Shown here piece after piece: positions 27,061-34,943 of a DNA stretch of 44,651 nt. Under the pieces are notes generated by a model, which was not told the DNA's origin, searched no databases, and was given only the letters and a program-made list of their open reading frames with translations. The translations under genes and the position numbers were made by a program. How positions within the stretch are numbered: the stretch's first letter is position 1; every line of letters starts with the position of its first letter. Origin of the DNA: Anaeroglomus sp964550565 (GTDB lineage: Bacteria; Planctomycetota; Phycisphaerae; Sedimentisphaerales; Anaerohalosphaeraceae); the NCBI GenBank assembly GCA_964550565.1, contig CAZKAI010000024.1, forward strand, positions 1-44,651, read 5' to 3'.

Positions 27061-28296
27061 ATGAAGAATACTATGACAAGCAGAGAACGGGTCAACAAGG
27101 CATTAAATTATGAGCCGGTCGATAAGGTGCCAGTGGATTTCGGAGGCACCCGGATTACGGGGATCGGCGCCCTGGCCTATAAAAAGCTGCTCGATTACCT
27201 GGGCATTGAAGAGGAGATCCAACTGTATGACATCAAGCAGCAACTTGCCTATCCGTCCCTCCGAATGATCGATCGCATGGGCGGGGATGTGGTGCAGTTG
27301 AACCGCCTGGGGCCCACCACGGGCATGCCTTTCCTGCGGCTGGATCGGTGGAAAAAAGGCAAATTGACAGACGGAACGGACTGCCTTGTGCCGGAGGACT
27401 ACGACCCGGTTTTCCAGCCGGACGGAAGCATCGAGATCTTTCATGAGGGCGGAGTCTTTGCGAGGCGCACTGCCTTTTCGCCTTATTTTGATGTCTGTTC
27501 GGCCCCGCTGAAGGGGGCGGAAAGCCGCCGGGATATTGACGCCTATGTGTTCCCGGATCCCTGGACGCCCCGGGAGGAAGTCTTCCTGAAGCGTGAAATT
27601 GAGCGGCTTTATCACGGTTCGGATAAAGCCCTGTTCGCGGGTCTGCCCCTGCTCAACAGCTCGTTTCTTGAGATCAACGCGGTCCTGTTCGGCTATGAGC
27701 AGTTCATGATGAATCTGATTCTGAAGCGTGATCTCATGGAGTACTGGCTGGACCGCATGCTGGCCCATGACCTGGAGATACTGGAGACGTTTCTGAAAAT
27801 TGTCGGTCCTTATATTTCTGTCATCCAGATGAACGACGATTTCGGTGCCCAGGAAGCCCTGCAGATTCCCCCGGAGATGTACCGGGAGATTTTCAAGCCA
27901 CGCCAGAAAAAATGGATTGAATTTGTCAGGGCACGGACCAATGCCAAAATCTTTCTTCACTGCGACGGGGCAGTGGAGCCGATTCTGAAGGATTTTATTG
28001 AGATCGGGATCGATGTTCTCAATCCCCTTCAGACATCCGCCAGGGGCATGGAGCCGGAGAAAATCAAAAAGCTGTACGGAAAAAACCTTCGATTCTGGGG
28101 CGGCGGTGTGGATACCCAGTCGACGCTGCCTTTCGGTTCCCTGGAACAGATCCGAAATGAAGTGCGGTACCGGCTGGAACTGCTGTCCGAGGGGAACGGG
28201 TATGTTTTCGGCACTATTCACAACATCCAGCCGGATATACCGCCTGAGAAGGTTTTAGCCGTTTTTGAAACCGTATGCGAGTATAACAGCAGGTAA
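27061..28296 (+). CDS. Uroporphyrinogen-decarboxylase-like protein (possible methyltransferase)
   Basis: 411 residues; TIM-barrel URO-D family (starts TSRERVNKALNYEPVDKVPV, ends PDIPPEKVLAVFETVCEYN). The motif FLHCDGAVEPILKDFIEIGI near residue 298 corresponds to the region that carries zinc ligands in the MtaA/CmuA methyltransferase branch; here it offers His and Cys next to each other. True heme-pathway UroD enzymes are shorter (about 350) and differ at the active-site Arg/Asp pattern, so a heme role is unlikely. Copies of this family sit in many planctomycete sugar operons; what they act on is unknown. It is co-transcribed with the hexuronate-type transporter. Confidence 0.85.
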   Translation: MKNTMTSRERVNKALNYEPVDKVPVDFGGTRITGIGALAYKKLLDYLGIEEEIQLYDIKQQLAYPSLRMIDRMGGDVVQLNRLGPTTGMPFLRLDRWKKGKLTDGTDCLVPEDYDPVFQPDGSIEIFHEGGVFARRTAFSPYFDVCSAPLKGAESRRDIDAYVFPDPWTPREEVFLKREIERLYHGSDKALFAGLPLLNSSFLEINAVLFGYEQFMMNLILKRDLMEYWLDRMLAHDLEILETFLKIVGPYISVIQMNDDFGAQEALQIPPEMYREIFKPRQKKWIEFVRARTNAKIFLHCDGAVEPILKDFIEIGIDVLNPLQTSARGMEPEKIKKLYGKNLRFWGGGVDTQSTLPFGSLEQIRNEVRYRLELLSEGNGYVFGTIHNIQPDIPPEKVLAVFETVCEYNSR

Positions 28297-28394
28297 ATGA
28301 AAAGCTGATTAACCGGGACCGCTTTATGCCGGTTCTGCAAAAGGCATGGGTGGCCCTGTGCAATCATGTGCAGGCGGATGGGCGGTTGATCTGA
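28293..28394 (+). pseudogene. Fragment of a GH88/GH105-type unsaturated-uronyl hydrolase
   Basis: Starting at the last bases of the previous gene, another frame reads VNEKLINRDRFMPVLQKAWV, then ALCNHVQADGRLI and a stop (28392-28394). 'VNE.L..R..F.PV..KAW.AL...V..DGRL' is the pattern near the C-terminus of the GH88/GH105 family (YteR-like), which remove unsaturated uronic acids left by polysaccharide lyases. The rest of the gene is missing. It is a scar, so the local pathway may once have included this step. Confidence 0.55.
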
Positions 28395-28516
28395 CGCCCG
28401 AGGAATTTGCTGAATGTTGTATTCCTTCGGCTTCGCCTCCATTACGCCCTGACATCCTTCAGTCAGATAGATATTTTGTTATTCACGGGGACAAGAAAAA
28501 GACAATGCGAGTCTGA
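28391..28516 (+). other. Protein-like remnant of unknown origin
   Basis: In a third frame the sequence reads LTPEEFAECCIPSASPPLRP, then DILQSDRYFVIHGDKKKTMR and a stop at 28514-28516, without a start codon. The composition is protein-like and the stretch may be another degraded 3' end, possibly linked by a frameshift to the GH88/GH105 fragment. I do not recognise the family. Convergent with the symporter gene. Confidence 0.3.
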
Positions 28517-28527
28517 ATATCTGAAAA

Positions 28528-30231
28528 TTACATAAAAATACGTTTTGAGGATGTTAAAAAGGATTTTGTTAAAAGGAGAATCATTATGCCCAAAAGACCC
28601 AGTACAAAAGAGCTAATCCGCAAAAGACTTCGTCCTTGTTCACTCAGCATACTGATAATCAGAATAGCTGCCGCTACAACAATCATATAGACACCCAGAA
28701 TAATCTGAGGTAAACGTGATGCTTTTTGAGTACTTCGACGGCCTGCGGTGCTGCTGCTTTTAGCCTGAACCGCATAAAAACCATTCGATTCCCGGCGTGC
28801 TGAGAATTCCAGGATGAATAGTGTCACTAGTGGAATAATGATACCGATGATACAGGTTTCTACGATCCGATTATTTTCAATAAACCATGGAACATCCCTG
28901 AATAGGAATTTAATGATGAAAATGCCAATCAGGCTGACACCAAAGGTTACCCAGACGCTGCTTTGTCCAATACGTTTGGAGAATAGCCCCCAAATTGCGG
29001 GCAAGACCATTGGTGTTACCATCATACCTGTTAATTTCAGGACGATATCTTCGGCGCCGCCAATAAAAGGAACTGTTAAGGCAATACCAATCGCCAATGC
29101 TCCCAGCAGCAATGTAAAAATGCGACCCATAAAAACCAGATGCTTTTCCGTGGAATCAGGGCGGAAAAGACGGCCATATATTTCTCGTGTAAATGCTCCG
29201 GCAAAGACATTAATTTCTGCGTTGACGGTGCTCGCTGTTGCCGCGAACATGGACGCCATGATAAAACCAATCATGCCCGGCGGGAGCACTTTCTGGCAGG
29301 CAAGTATATAGGCTTTTTCCGGATTTGCAGCCGGATCAATAACTCTGTAAACCATTGGCGGAAGCATCCACAGGAAAGGGCTAATAAGAAAAAGCACCCC
29401 GAATATATAGGCCGATTTTTGAGACTGTCGTTCATTGGGAACACACAAAAAGCGCTGTACAAAAGCCCATTCTCCACCAATCTTAAAAAAATGAATAATA
29501 ATCCAGCCGGCAAGAAATACTACTGGAAACTCACTGCTGTAGGGAAGGAAGAAACCTTTCGGGGCTTTTGATACAAATGCTCCAAAACCGCCGACTTCTT
29601 TTATGATGAGAGGAACGACGATAATAACAGATGTCATAAGAACAACAAACTGTACCACATCAGCCATCAAAACTGCCCAAAGTCCCCCAGCGGCAGCGGC
29701 AATTGTAATCACCGAACCGCATAGGATAACTGCTGATGAAACTGAAAGTGTGCCGCTTTGGGGATTCATAAAAAAACTGCCTTCGGGCAGTGGAATCAGC
29801 GAAGAGAGTATAACCGAAATCGCATATAAAGCCACACCTATTCCAATCATTCGAAACGTCATGGCAAGCCAGGAATAAAACTGGACAGCGCCTTTCCCCA
29901 GCCTCAATTCAATATATTCGGCAGGAGTAGCGCATCCAGAAAGCTTCCACTTTTTAGCAAGTAAGAAACCAACCAGACAGGCTGAAATGCCCAACATTAG
30001 CAGAATGGTGATTCCAACAAAGCCCTGTTTGAAGGCAATTCCCCCCCAAACTACAAAGGTTCCCGATGTAAACATAGCCATATAGCCGGATATGCCGGCC
30101 ATCCACCAGGGAGACTGGCCGCCGGCAGCAAACATATCCTCAGAATTTTTTATCTTTCGGGACAACAGCATACCCAGTATAACAAGCCCTGCCATATAAC
30201 CAAAAAGAACCGCGAAATCTAATCCCTGCAT
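28528..30231 (-). CDS. Sodium:solute symporter (SSS family)
   Basis: 567 residues, about 13-14 membrane helices. It begins MQGLDFAVLFGYMAGLVILG, then SEDMFAAGGQSPWWMAGISG, the typical SSS N-terminal signature around helices 1-2, and continues ATASTVNAEINVFAGAFTRE (helix 8 region). Known members couple Na+ entry to uptake of sugars, amino acids or anions. It lies 33 bases after the XylR-like regulator on the same strand, in a run with the FAD-dependent oxidoreductase and GH30-like gene, so it probably imports the product of that set. Substrate not readable. A cytoplasmic insert near residue 500 is rich in Ser/Arg/Lys. Confidence 0.92.
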   Translation of the reverse strand: MQGLDFAVLFGYMAGLVILGMLLSRKIKNSEDMFAAGGQSPWWMAGISGYMAMFTSGTFVVWGGIAFKQGFVGITILLMLGISACLVGFLLAKKWKLSGCATPAEYIELRLGKGAVQFYSWLAMTFRMIGIGVALYAISVILSSLIPLPEGSFFMNPQSGTLSVSSAVILCGSVITIAAAAGGLWAVLMADVVQFVVLMTSVIIVVPLIIKEVGGFGAFVSKAPKGFFLPYSSEFPVVFLAGWIIIHFFKIGGEWAFVQRFLCVPNERQSQKSAYIFGVLFLISPFLWMLPPMVYRVIDPAANPEKAYILACQKVLPPGMIGFIMASMFAATASTVNAEINVFAGAFTREIYGRLFRPDSTEKHLVFMGRIFTLLLGALAIGIALTVPFIGGAEDIVLKLTGMMVTPMVLPAIWGLFSKRIGQSSVWVTFGVSLIGIFIIKFLFRDVPWFIENNRIVETCIIGIIIPLVTLFILEFSARRESNGFYAVQAKSSSTAGRRSTQKASRLPQIILGVYMIVVAAAILIISMLSEQGRSLLRISSFVLGLLGIMILLLTKSFLTSSKRIFM

Positions 30232-30264
30232 TGAATTTCCTTACAAGCTTGACAATAAAGATGT

Positions 30265-31425
30265 TTAATAGTGCGGACGATTCTTTCTCCTGTATTGCTT
30301 GGGAGTCAATCCGACAGCCTGTTTAAAATATCTCGAAAAGTGTTCCTGCGTAGTGAACTCAAATGAATTTGCGATACTATTTATGGAGATATTGAGATTT
30401 AACAGTTTGTCTTTAATCATATCGATGCGTAGCCTGGTTATCTCATCTGCAATAGTTTTATTCAGGCATGCCTGGAATCTGCCTTCAAGTGTATTCCGTG
30501 AAACCGCAAGGTAATCGACAACGTTGCGGACTGAAATCTTTTTATGAAAATTATGTCGAATAAAGGTAAGTGCATCTCTGACTATTATATCTTCAACAGC
30601 CAGAGAATCCGTCGATTCCCGGGATACGACACCCAGAGGTGGTATTTTAAGTTCCTGGCCAGGTCCATTAGCATCTATCTGGTCATTCAGATGAACAGCA
30701 GCCCTGGAGCCGTATAACCTGAAATCAAGTTGAATACTCGATAAAGGCGGCGAGGATAACCGGCAGATAAGCTCATCATTATCCACCCCGAGGATGGCAA
30801 CATCGTCAGGCACTTTCACTGCTCTAAGCTTACATGCCTCCAATACAAAGACTGCTATGTCGTCGTTACAGATAAATAATGCGATAGGCTTTGGGAGGGA
30901 TGATATCCAGTTGGCTAGATCTGCACGCACCTGATTAATATCATCTTTGATGGATAAATGGAAATGATAGTCAAAAAAATTGCCGCCAAATCGTTTGATT
31001 TCTTTTTCAAATACTTCTTTTCTAGTTTGTGACCAGTTTAAATCGACACAACTGCAATATCCAAATCTCTTATACCCTAGATTTTTCAAATAATCTGCGG
31101 CCATTTTAGCAATCGCAGCTGAATCAGTAGTCATCACTGTGGTTTTTTTATCTTCTTTGATTGCATGGTGCATAACTACTTTATGGGCGTTTATTTTCAA
31201 CAATTTATCGAGATGATAATAACCGAACAGAATCATGCCCTGGGGTTTCTGAAGCTGGCACCATGCATTCAGATCAAAGGCTTGTTCATTCAGATATTTT
31301 GGAGGGGGGACAACCACTTCCCAGTTTGCACCTGAACCAATATAATCTTCAATCCCTCTTAAAAAATCCCGCCCAGCACCTCTTGAGGTATCGACAATGA
31401 CAAGTATTTTTTTTATCCTGTGAAT
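30265..31425 (-). CDS. XylR-like regulator (LacI-type sensor plus AraC DNA-binding domain), non-standard start
   Basis: The first standard start codon in frame is GTG 31317, giving 350 residues, but coding sequence clearly extends upstream: the frame reads KKILVIVDTSRGAGRDFLRG then IEDYIGSGANWEVVVPPPKY, the usual N-terminus of this family. No ATG, GTG or TTG occurs before the stop at 31438-31440. An ATT at 31425 follows AAGGA by nine bases and gives 386 residues, about the size of E. coli XylR (392). Then a periplasmic-binding-protein-like sensor (to about residue 280; YKRFGYCSCVDLNWS, VAILGVDNDELICRLSSPPL) and a C-terminal AraC-type HTH (ISVRNVVDYLAVSRNTLEGR, TTQEHFSRYFKQAVGLTPKQ). It likely controls the symporter next door. 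Confidence 0.85.
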   Translation of the reverse strand: MHRIKKILVIVDTSRGAGRDFLRGIEDYIGSGANWEVVVPPPKYLNEQAFDLNAWCQLQKPQGMILFGYYHLDKLLKINAHKVVMHHAIKEDKKTTVMTTDSAAIAKMAADYLKNLGYKRFGYCSCVDLNWSQTRKEVFEKEIKRFGGNFFDYHFHLSIKDDINQVRADLANWISSLPKPIALFICNDDIAVFVLEACKLRAVKVPDDVAILGVDNDELICRLSSPPLSSIQLDFRLYGSRAAVHLNDQIDANGPGQELKIPPLGVVSRESTDSLAVEDIIVRDALTFIRHNFHKKISVRNVVDYLAVSRNTLEGRFQACLNKTIADEITRLRIDMIKDKLLNLNISINSIANSFEFTTQEHFSRYFKQAVGLTPKQYRRKNRPHY

Positions 31426-31479
31426 TTGTGCAATTCCTTACTCGAATTTTATCAGGACTGATTTTCGGTCAGCCATTGA

Positions 31480-32832
31480 TTATACGCATACACCCTGAGA
31501 AAGCAAGACCGCCTGAATATTCTTATAGTTAAGCTCTCGTGGAAAAACGCCCTGTTTTACTGCCAATGCTGCAGCAACTCCGACGCCGTGCCCCATATTG
31601 ATGCAAATTGGCATCACCCGGAAATTCGAGTGTGCCAGATGCGTACCGGAAATATTTCTGCCGCAAAGATAAAGACCTTCCACTTTTTTGGGGATAAAGC
31701 ATCTGTACGGAAGCGTATATCTGGGATGCTCATTAAAATTCGACTGGTTGCCCGATGGATCCAATCCAGGTCCCGACAGGCAGTGCACATCAAAGGTAAA
31801 GTGCAATCGTGTAGCAATCCAGTCTTCAAATACTTTTCCATTTTTGATATCTTTATCTGTTATCACATATTCGCCTTTGAAATGCCGGGTTTCGCGAACT
31901 CCCAACATTGTCGCCGATATTAAAACATAACAATGCTCGTATCCAGGAATATACTTCCTGAGAAAGTCGACGATCTTATCAATCTGACAGCGGCATTCAT
32001 AGTCCCCTTTTGTCAGATCTTCAACTTTTGTTCCATCAATATTTAAAGCATTGGTCATATTTACCGAAACGACTCCCGGCAGTGTGGAAGGATAAAGTAA
32101 AACATGACCGGTCGGATGGGAAAGTATTTTTTGCCCAATATCCTGTATTTTTCCCGCTGGAATCGTTATATTATCATCAAATTCCCCGGGGAAAACCGCT
32201 CGATTATAATCCACACCGCCGACCTTGAACATGATCGTCACCGGCTGCATTTTGCCGTCTGATTCACGTCCCAGAACAAAGGGAGCACCGGCTTTGGCGG
32301 CAATATCTCCGTCGCCGGTGGCATCGACAATCACTTTGGCCAGAATGGCTTCACGCCCGGATTTGCTTTCCGTAATGACTCCCTTAATTTGACTGCCCTG
32401 CATTATTGGGTCAGTCACAAACGTATATAACTGCACCCGTGCTCCGGCTTCATAAAGCATTTCAAGCATAACACTCTTGGTCTTTTCCGGATTAATGATT
32501 CGTTTGCCGTGCAGAATTTTTTCACAGCAGTAATTCCAGTCCCGGTCCATATCCCGGCAGCGTTCGAGCAGTTCATCATAAAATGGACCTTCAGTCAGTC
32601 CGGTCCAGTGGCTCATCAGGCCGGAGGTAGCCTGCCCACCAATCATCCCGCTCTGTTCCAGCAGCAGTACATCCACTCCCTGTCTTGCGGCATTAACCGC
32701 TGTTGAAAAACCAGCAGGACCTCCGCCCAGCACCAGTACATCAACTTCATACTTGACCGGAATCTCCTTTGCCGGTTCCCAAATTGTTTTTTTGTTATTG
32801 TTGTTTATCATCGCGTCCAATAATTTCTCCAA
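31480..32832 (-). CDS. FAD-dependent oxidoreductase (FAD_oxidored type)
   Basis: 450 residues from TTG 32832 (a site AAGGA precedes it); an ATG at 32811 is a fair alternative. Residues 30-60 carry the FAD-binding Rossmann motif (VDVLVLGGGPAGFSTAVNAA then LLLEQ), followed by GMIGGQATSG, which is typical of this family, and a second FAD motif near VIVDATGDGDIAAKAGAPFV. The C-terminus has GLYLCGRNISGTHLAHSNFR. No signal peptide, so cytoplasmic. Genes of this family are frequent beside planctomycete sugar-degradation genes, where they probably oxidise a sugar or sugar acid; no specific reaction can be assigned. It lies between the GH30-like and XylR-like genes on the same strand. Confidence 0.88.
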   Translation of the reverse strand: MEKLLDAMINNNNKKTIWEPAKEIPVKYEVDVLVLGGGPAGFSTAVNAARQGVDVLLLEQSGMIGGQATSGLMSHWTGLTEGPFYDELLERCRDMDRDWNYCCEKILHGKRIINPEKTKSVMLEMLYEAGARVQLYTFVTDPIMQGSQIKGVITESKSGREAILAKVIVDATGDGDIAAKAGAPFVLGRESDGKMQPVTIMFKVGGVDYNRAVFPGEFDDNITIPAGKIQDIGQKILSHPTGHVLLYPSTLPGVVSVNMTNALNIDGTKVEDLTKGDYECRCQIDKIVDFLRKYIPGYEHCYVLISATMLGVRETRHFKGEYVITDKDIKNGKVFEDWIATRLHFTFDVHCLSGPGLDPSGNQSNFNEHPRYTLPYRCFIPKKVEGLYLCGRNISGTHLAHSNFRVMPICINMGHGVGVAAALAVKQGVFPRELNYKNIQAVLLSQGVCV

Positions 32833-32922
32833 TAAATCCTTTTCTGACTGTTAGATTTCGTTTCAAAATAATCTCTGAAAGGATTTCAATTTTCAACTTG
32901 TTATTATTCTTATGTCACTTCA

Positions 32923-34908
32923 TTACTGTTGTACCCAGAATTCCCATGCTAAATCCGGTACAGTTACCGCCAGATCCGGGCCGATTAATTCACCCACCTC
33001 AATCCCCATAAAATTTCTTCCGGGCTGGTCCGGGGTATAACGATAACCTTTGAACTCAGCATTCCTCAGTCCGGCTTGAATTTTAAAAGTGTAAGCTTTG
33101 AAACTTCGATTGGACATAACAATTACCAGTTTACCATCCGGTCTTTTATATGCCAGAATTCGCATATCGGGGTCGAAATAGTCTTCTTTTACGTCTACTA
33201 CCCGGCTGTCCCAAGGCATATACTTCAGGAAACCGACTAACGCATGCCAGTTGTAAGGATTCCAGGTCCAATGCCCAGGCTTCAGATCCTTGAAGGAGTT
33301 TTCTTTCACCTTCACGGTTCCGGTTTGACCGTGAAGGTCTTCCGGCAGATCCGATAGCTTCAGCACCCTGGTTTCGCCTGAAATATCTGCTACAAAAGCC
33401 ATATTCGGCACTCCATAAACGCCTTTATCATCTCGGCCGTTGTGACCAGGAATACGAACAATTCCTTTTTCAAATATCTTGACGTATACCGAATCGGTAT
33501 ACCGGCCTTCCCATTTGATTTTCAGGTTTGTTTTGTTCCAGTCGCCGGGAATACCCGGATTACCCCGGTCATGCACGGCCAAATATACTTTGACCTTTTT
33601 GTCGATTCGAAAGGTGTATTCTACCGCCGGCTTGTTTGCATCTCCGCGTTCGACCGTCACATAGAAAAGGCCGACCAGTTCTTCCGGAATCTCTGAAATC
33701 CTGTATTTATCACTGTTTCGCGGGCAAACGGCCTTTATTCCAAAGGATTCATCGGCATTGTGTGTTTTTGCATAGTCCGGATCTATCGGTTTCCAGAAGC
33801 CCAGAGAATAACCGCTGGCTTCGGCATTTTGAAATGGTTTTAAGATATGAATCCAGAACCATGTCGGAGACTGAGCCAACTGATACCAGTTCAGGATACA
33901 TTGGACAGTATTCAGGCAGCGGTCCGGACTGGTTGGTCCTTGCAGGTACTCGTATTCATTTTGGAAAAGGGGCAGCTTTTGTTCGATATTTTTACGGGTA
34001 TTTTTAACAATCTCCGTTACGACCTTCGAATCTTCCCCAACTGCGTGGACTACCAGAGCATCGACATATTTGGCATATTCGGATTCTTCCATCACCGGGG
34101 CAATAAACTTCAGCCAGGTGTGCCCTGTGTCGGCGATGATTTTAATCTTGGGATTATGTTCCCGAACAGCCGGAGCAACTGCCTTAAAGGTCTGCACATA
34201 TTGTGACTCCGTAAATCGGCAGCTCGAATAAAACTGATCGACATGAGGTTCATTGGAAAGCCCCCACATGGAAATTTTTAAACCGCCATTTTCAAGTGTT
34301 TTGAGATCCCGTACACAGGCCTCCGCAAAGTCCTTCAGAAAAGCCTCTGTATCGCCATGGTAATCCGGATCATTGGCAAAATCCTTACCGAAACAGCGAA
34401 GTATGTTCTCGCTGCCGTCGCGGCCTGTATATTTCCGGTTTGCCTTCCAGAACGGGGGCGGTGACCAGTACTCAAAACTCAGGCCTTCGACGTCGGCCCA
34501 GTCCAGCAGTTCTTTTAATTCATGCAATTGCTCCGGCCAGCGGGGCTGCAGATATTTCCCTTCAGGTTCGGTTCCACGCCAATACAAACCGCCGGCCAAT
34601 CGGCAATACCGGAAGCCTTTAAGCATTTCATCAGCCAGGCGTTTTCGTTCAGGGGCAGTAAGGTCATGAGGGATGCTGGTCGTTGCTTCTGGAAGTCCCA
34701 TGTTGCCCGAGGCAATCGAATCGGACTGGATTTCAAACCCCAGACCCCACACAATCTGTTTTTCCTGTTCTGGATCAATCGTATATCGACCCGAATCTGG
34801 TGCCGGAATTTTCCGCTCAGGTCGAACAACAGGATACTCTGCCGGGGCAAGGCAGTTAAATCCTGTGATAAATAAAACGCATATTCCCGCTAAATATCTC
34901 TTAGGCAT
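32923..34908 (-). CDS. Secreted clan GH-A glycoside hydrolase, GH30-like
   Basis: 661 residues with a signal peptide (about 1-24, ending CLAPAE). The catalytic (beta/alpha)8 part spans about 45-400: GLGFEIQSDSIAS, YWSPPPFWK, MWGLSNEPH with the acid/base Glu at 220, and LPLFQNEYEYL with a probable nucleophile Glu at 318, as in GH30. Residues about 430-661 form a beta-sandwich tail (ending LAWEFWVQQ). GH30 members cut beta-glucans, xylan, or beta-1,6-galactan; the subfamily cannot be fixed by eye. No dockerin-like tail is present, unlike its upstream neighbours. It follows the 1173-residue surface protein by 35 bases, so they are likely co-transcribed. Confidence 0.85.
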   Translation of the reverse strand: MPKRYLAGICVLFITGFNCLAPAEYPVVRPERKIPAPDSGRYTIDPEQEKQIVWGLGFEIQSDSIASGNMGLPEATTSIPHDLTAPERKRLADEMLKGFRYCRLAGGLYWRGTEPEGKYLQPRWPEQLHELKELLDWADVEGLSFEYWSPPPFWKANRKYTGRDGSENILRCFGKDFANDPDYHGDTEAFLKDFAEACVRDLKTLENGGLKISMWGLSNEPHVDQFYSSCRFTESQYVQTFKAVAPAVREHNPKIKIIADTGHTWLKFIAPVMEESEYAKYVDALVVHAVGEDSKVVTEIVKNTRKNIEQKLPLFQNEYEYLQGPTSPDRCLNTVQCILNWYQLAQSPTWFWIHILKPFQNAEASGYSLGFWKPIDPDYAKTHNADESFGIKAVCPRNSDKYRISEIPEELVGLFYVTVERGDANKPAVEYTFRIDKKVKVYLAVHDRGNPGIPGDWNKTNLKIKWEGRYTDSVYVKIFEKGIVRIPGHNGRDDKGVYGVPNMAFVADISGETRVLKLSDLPEDLHGQTGTVKVKENSFKDLKPGHWTWNPYNWHALVGFLKYMPWDSRVVDVKEDYFDPDMRILAYKRPDGKLVIVMSNRSFKAYTFKIQAGLRNAEFKGYRYTPDQPGRNFMGIEVGELIGPDLAVTVPDLAWEFWVQQ

Positions 34909-34943
34909 ATCAATCCTTTTTTATTTATCTTTTTAAAAACGAT

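Noticed and set aside
27103..28221. 372-codon open frame on the minus strand
   Set aside because: Antisense to the URO-D-like gene, which has convincing family motifs.
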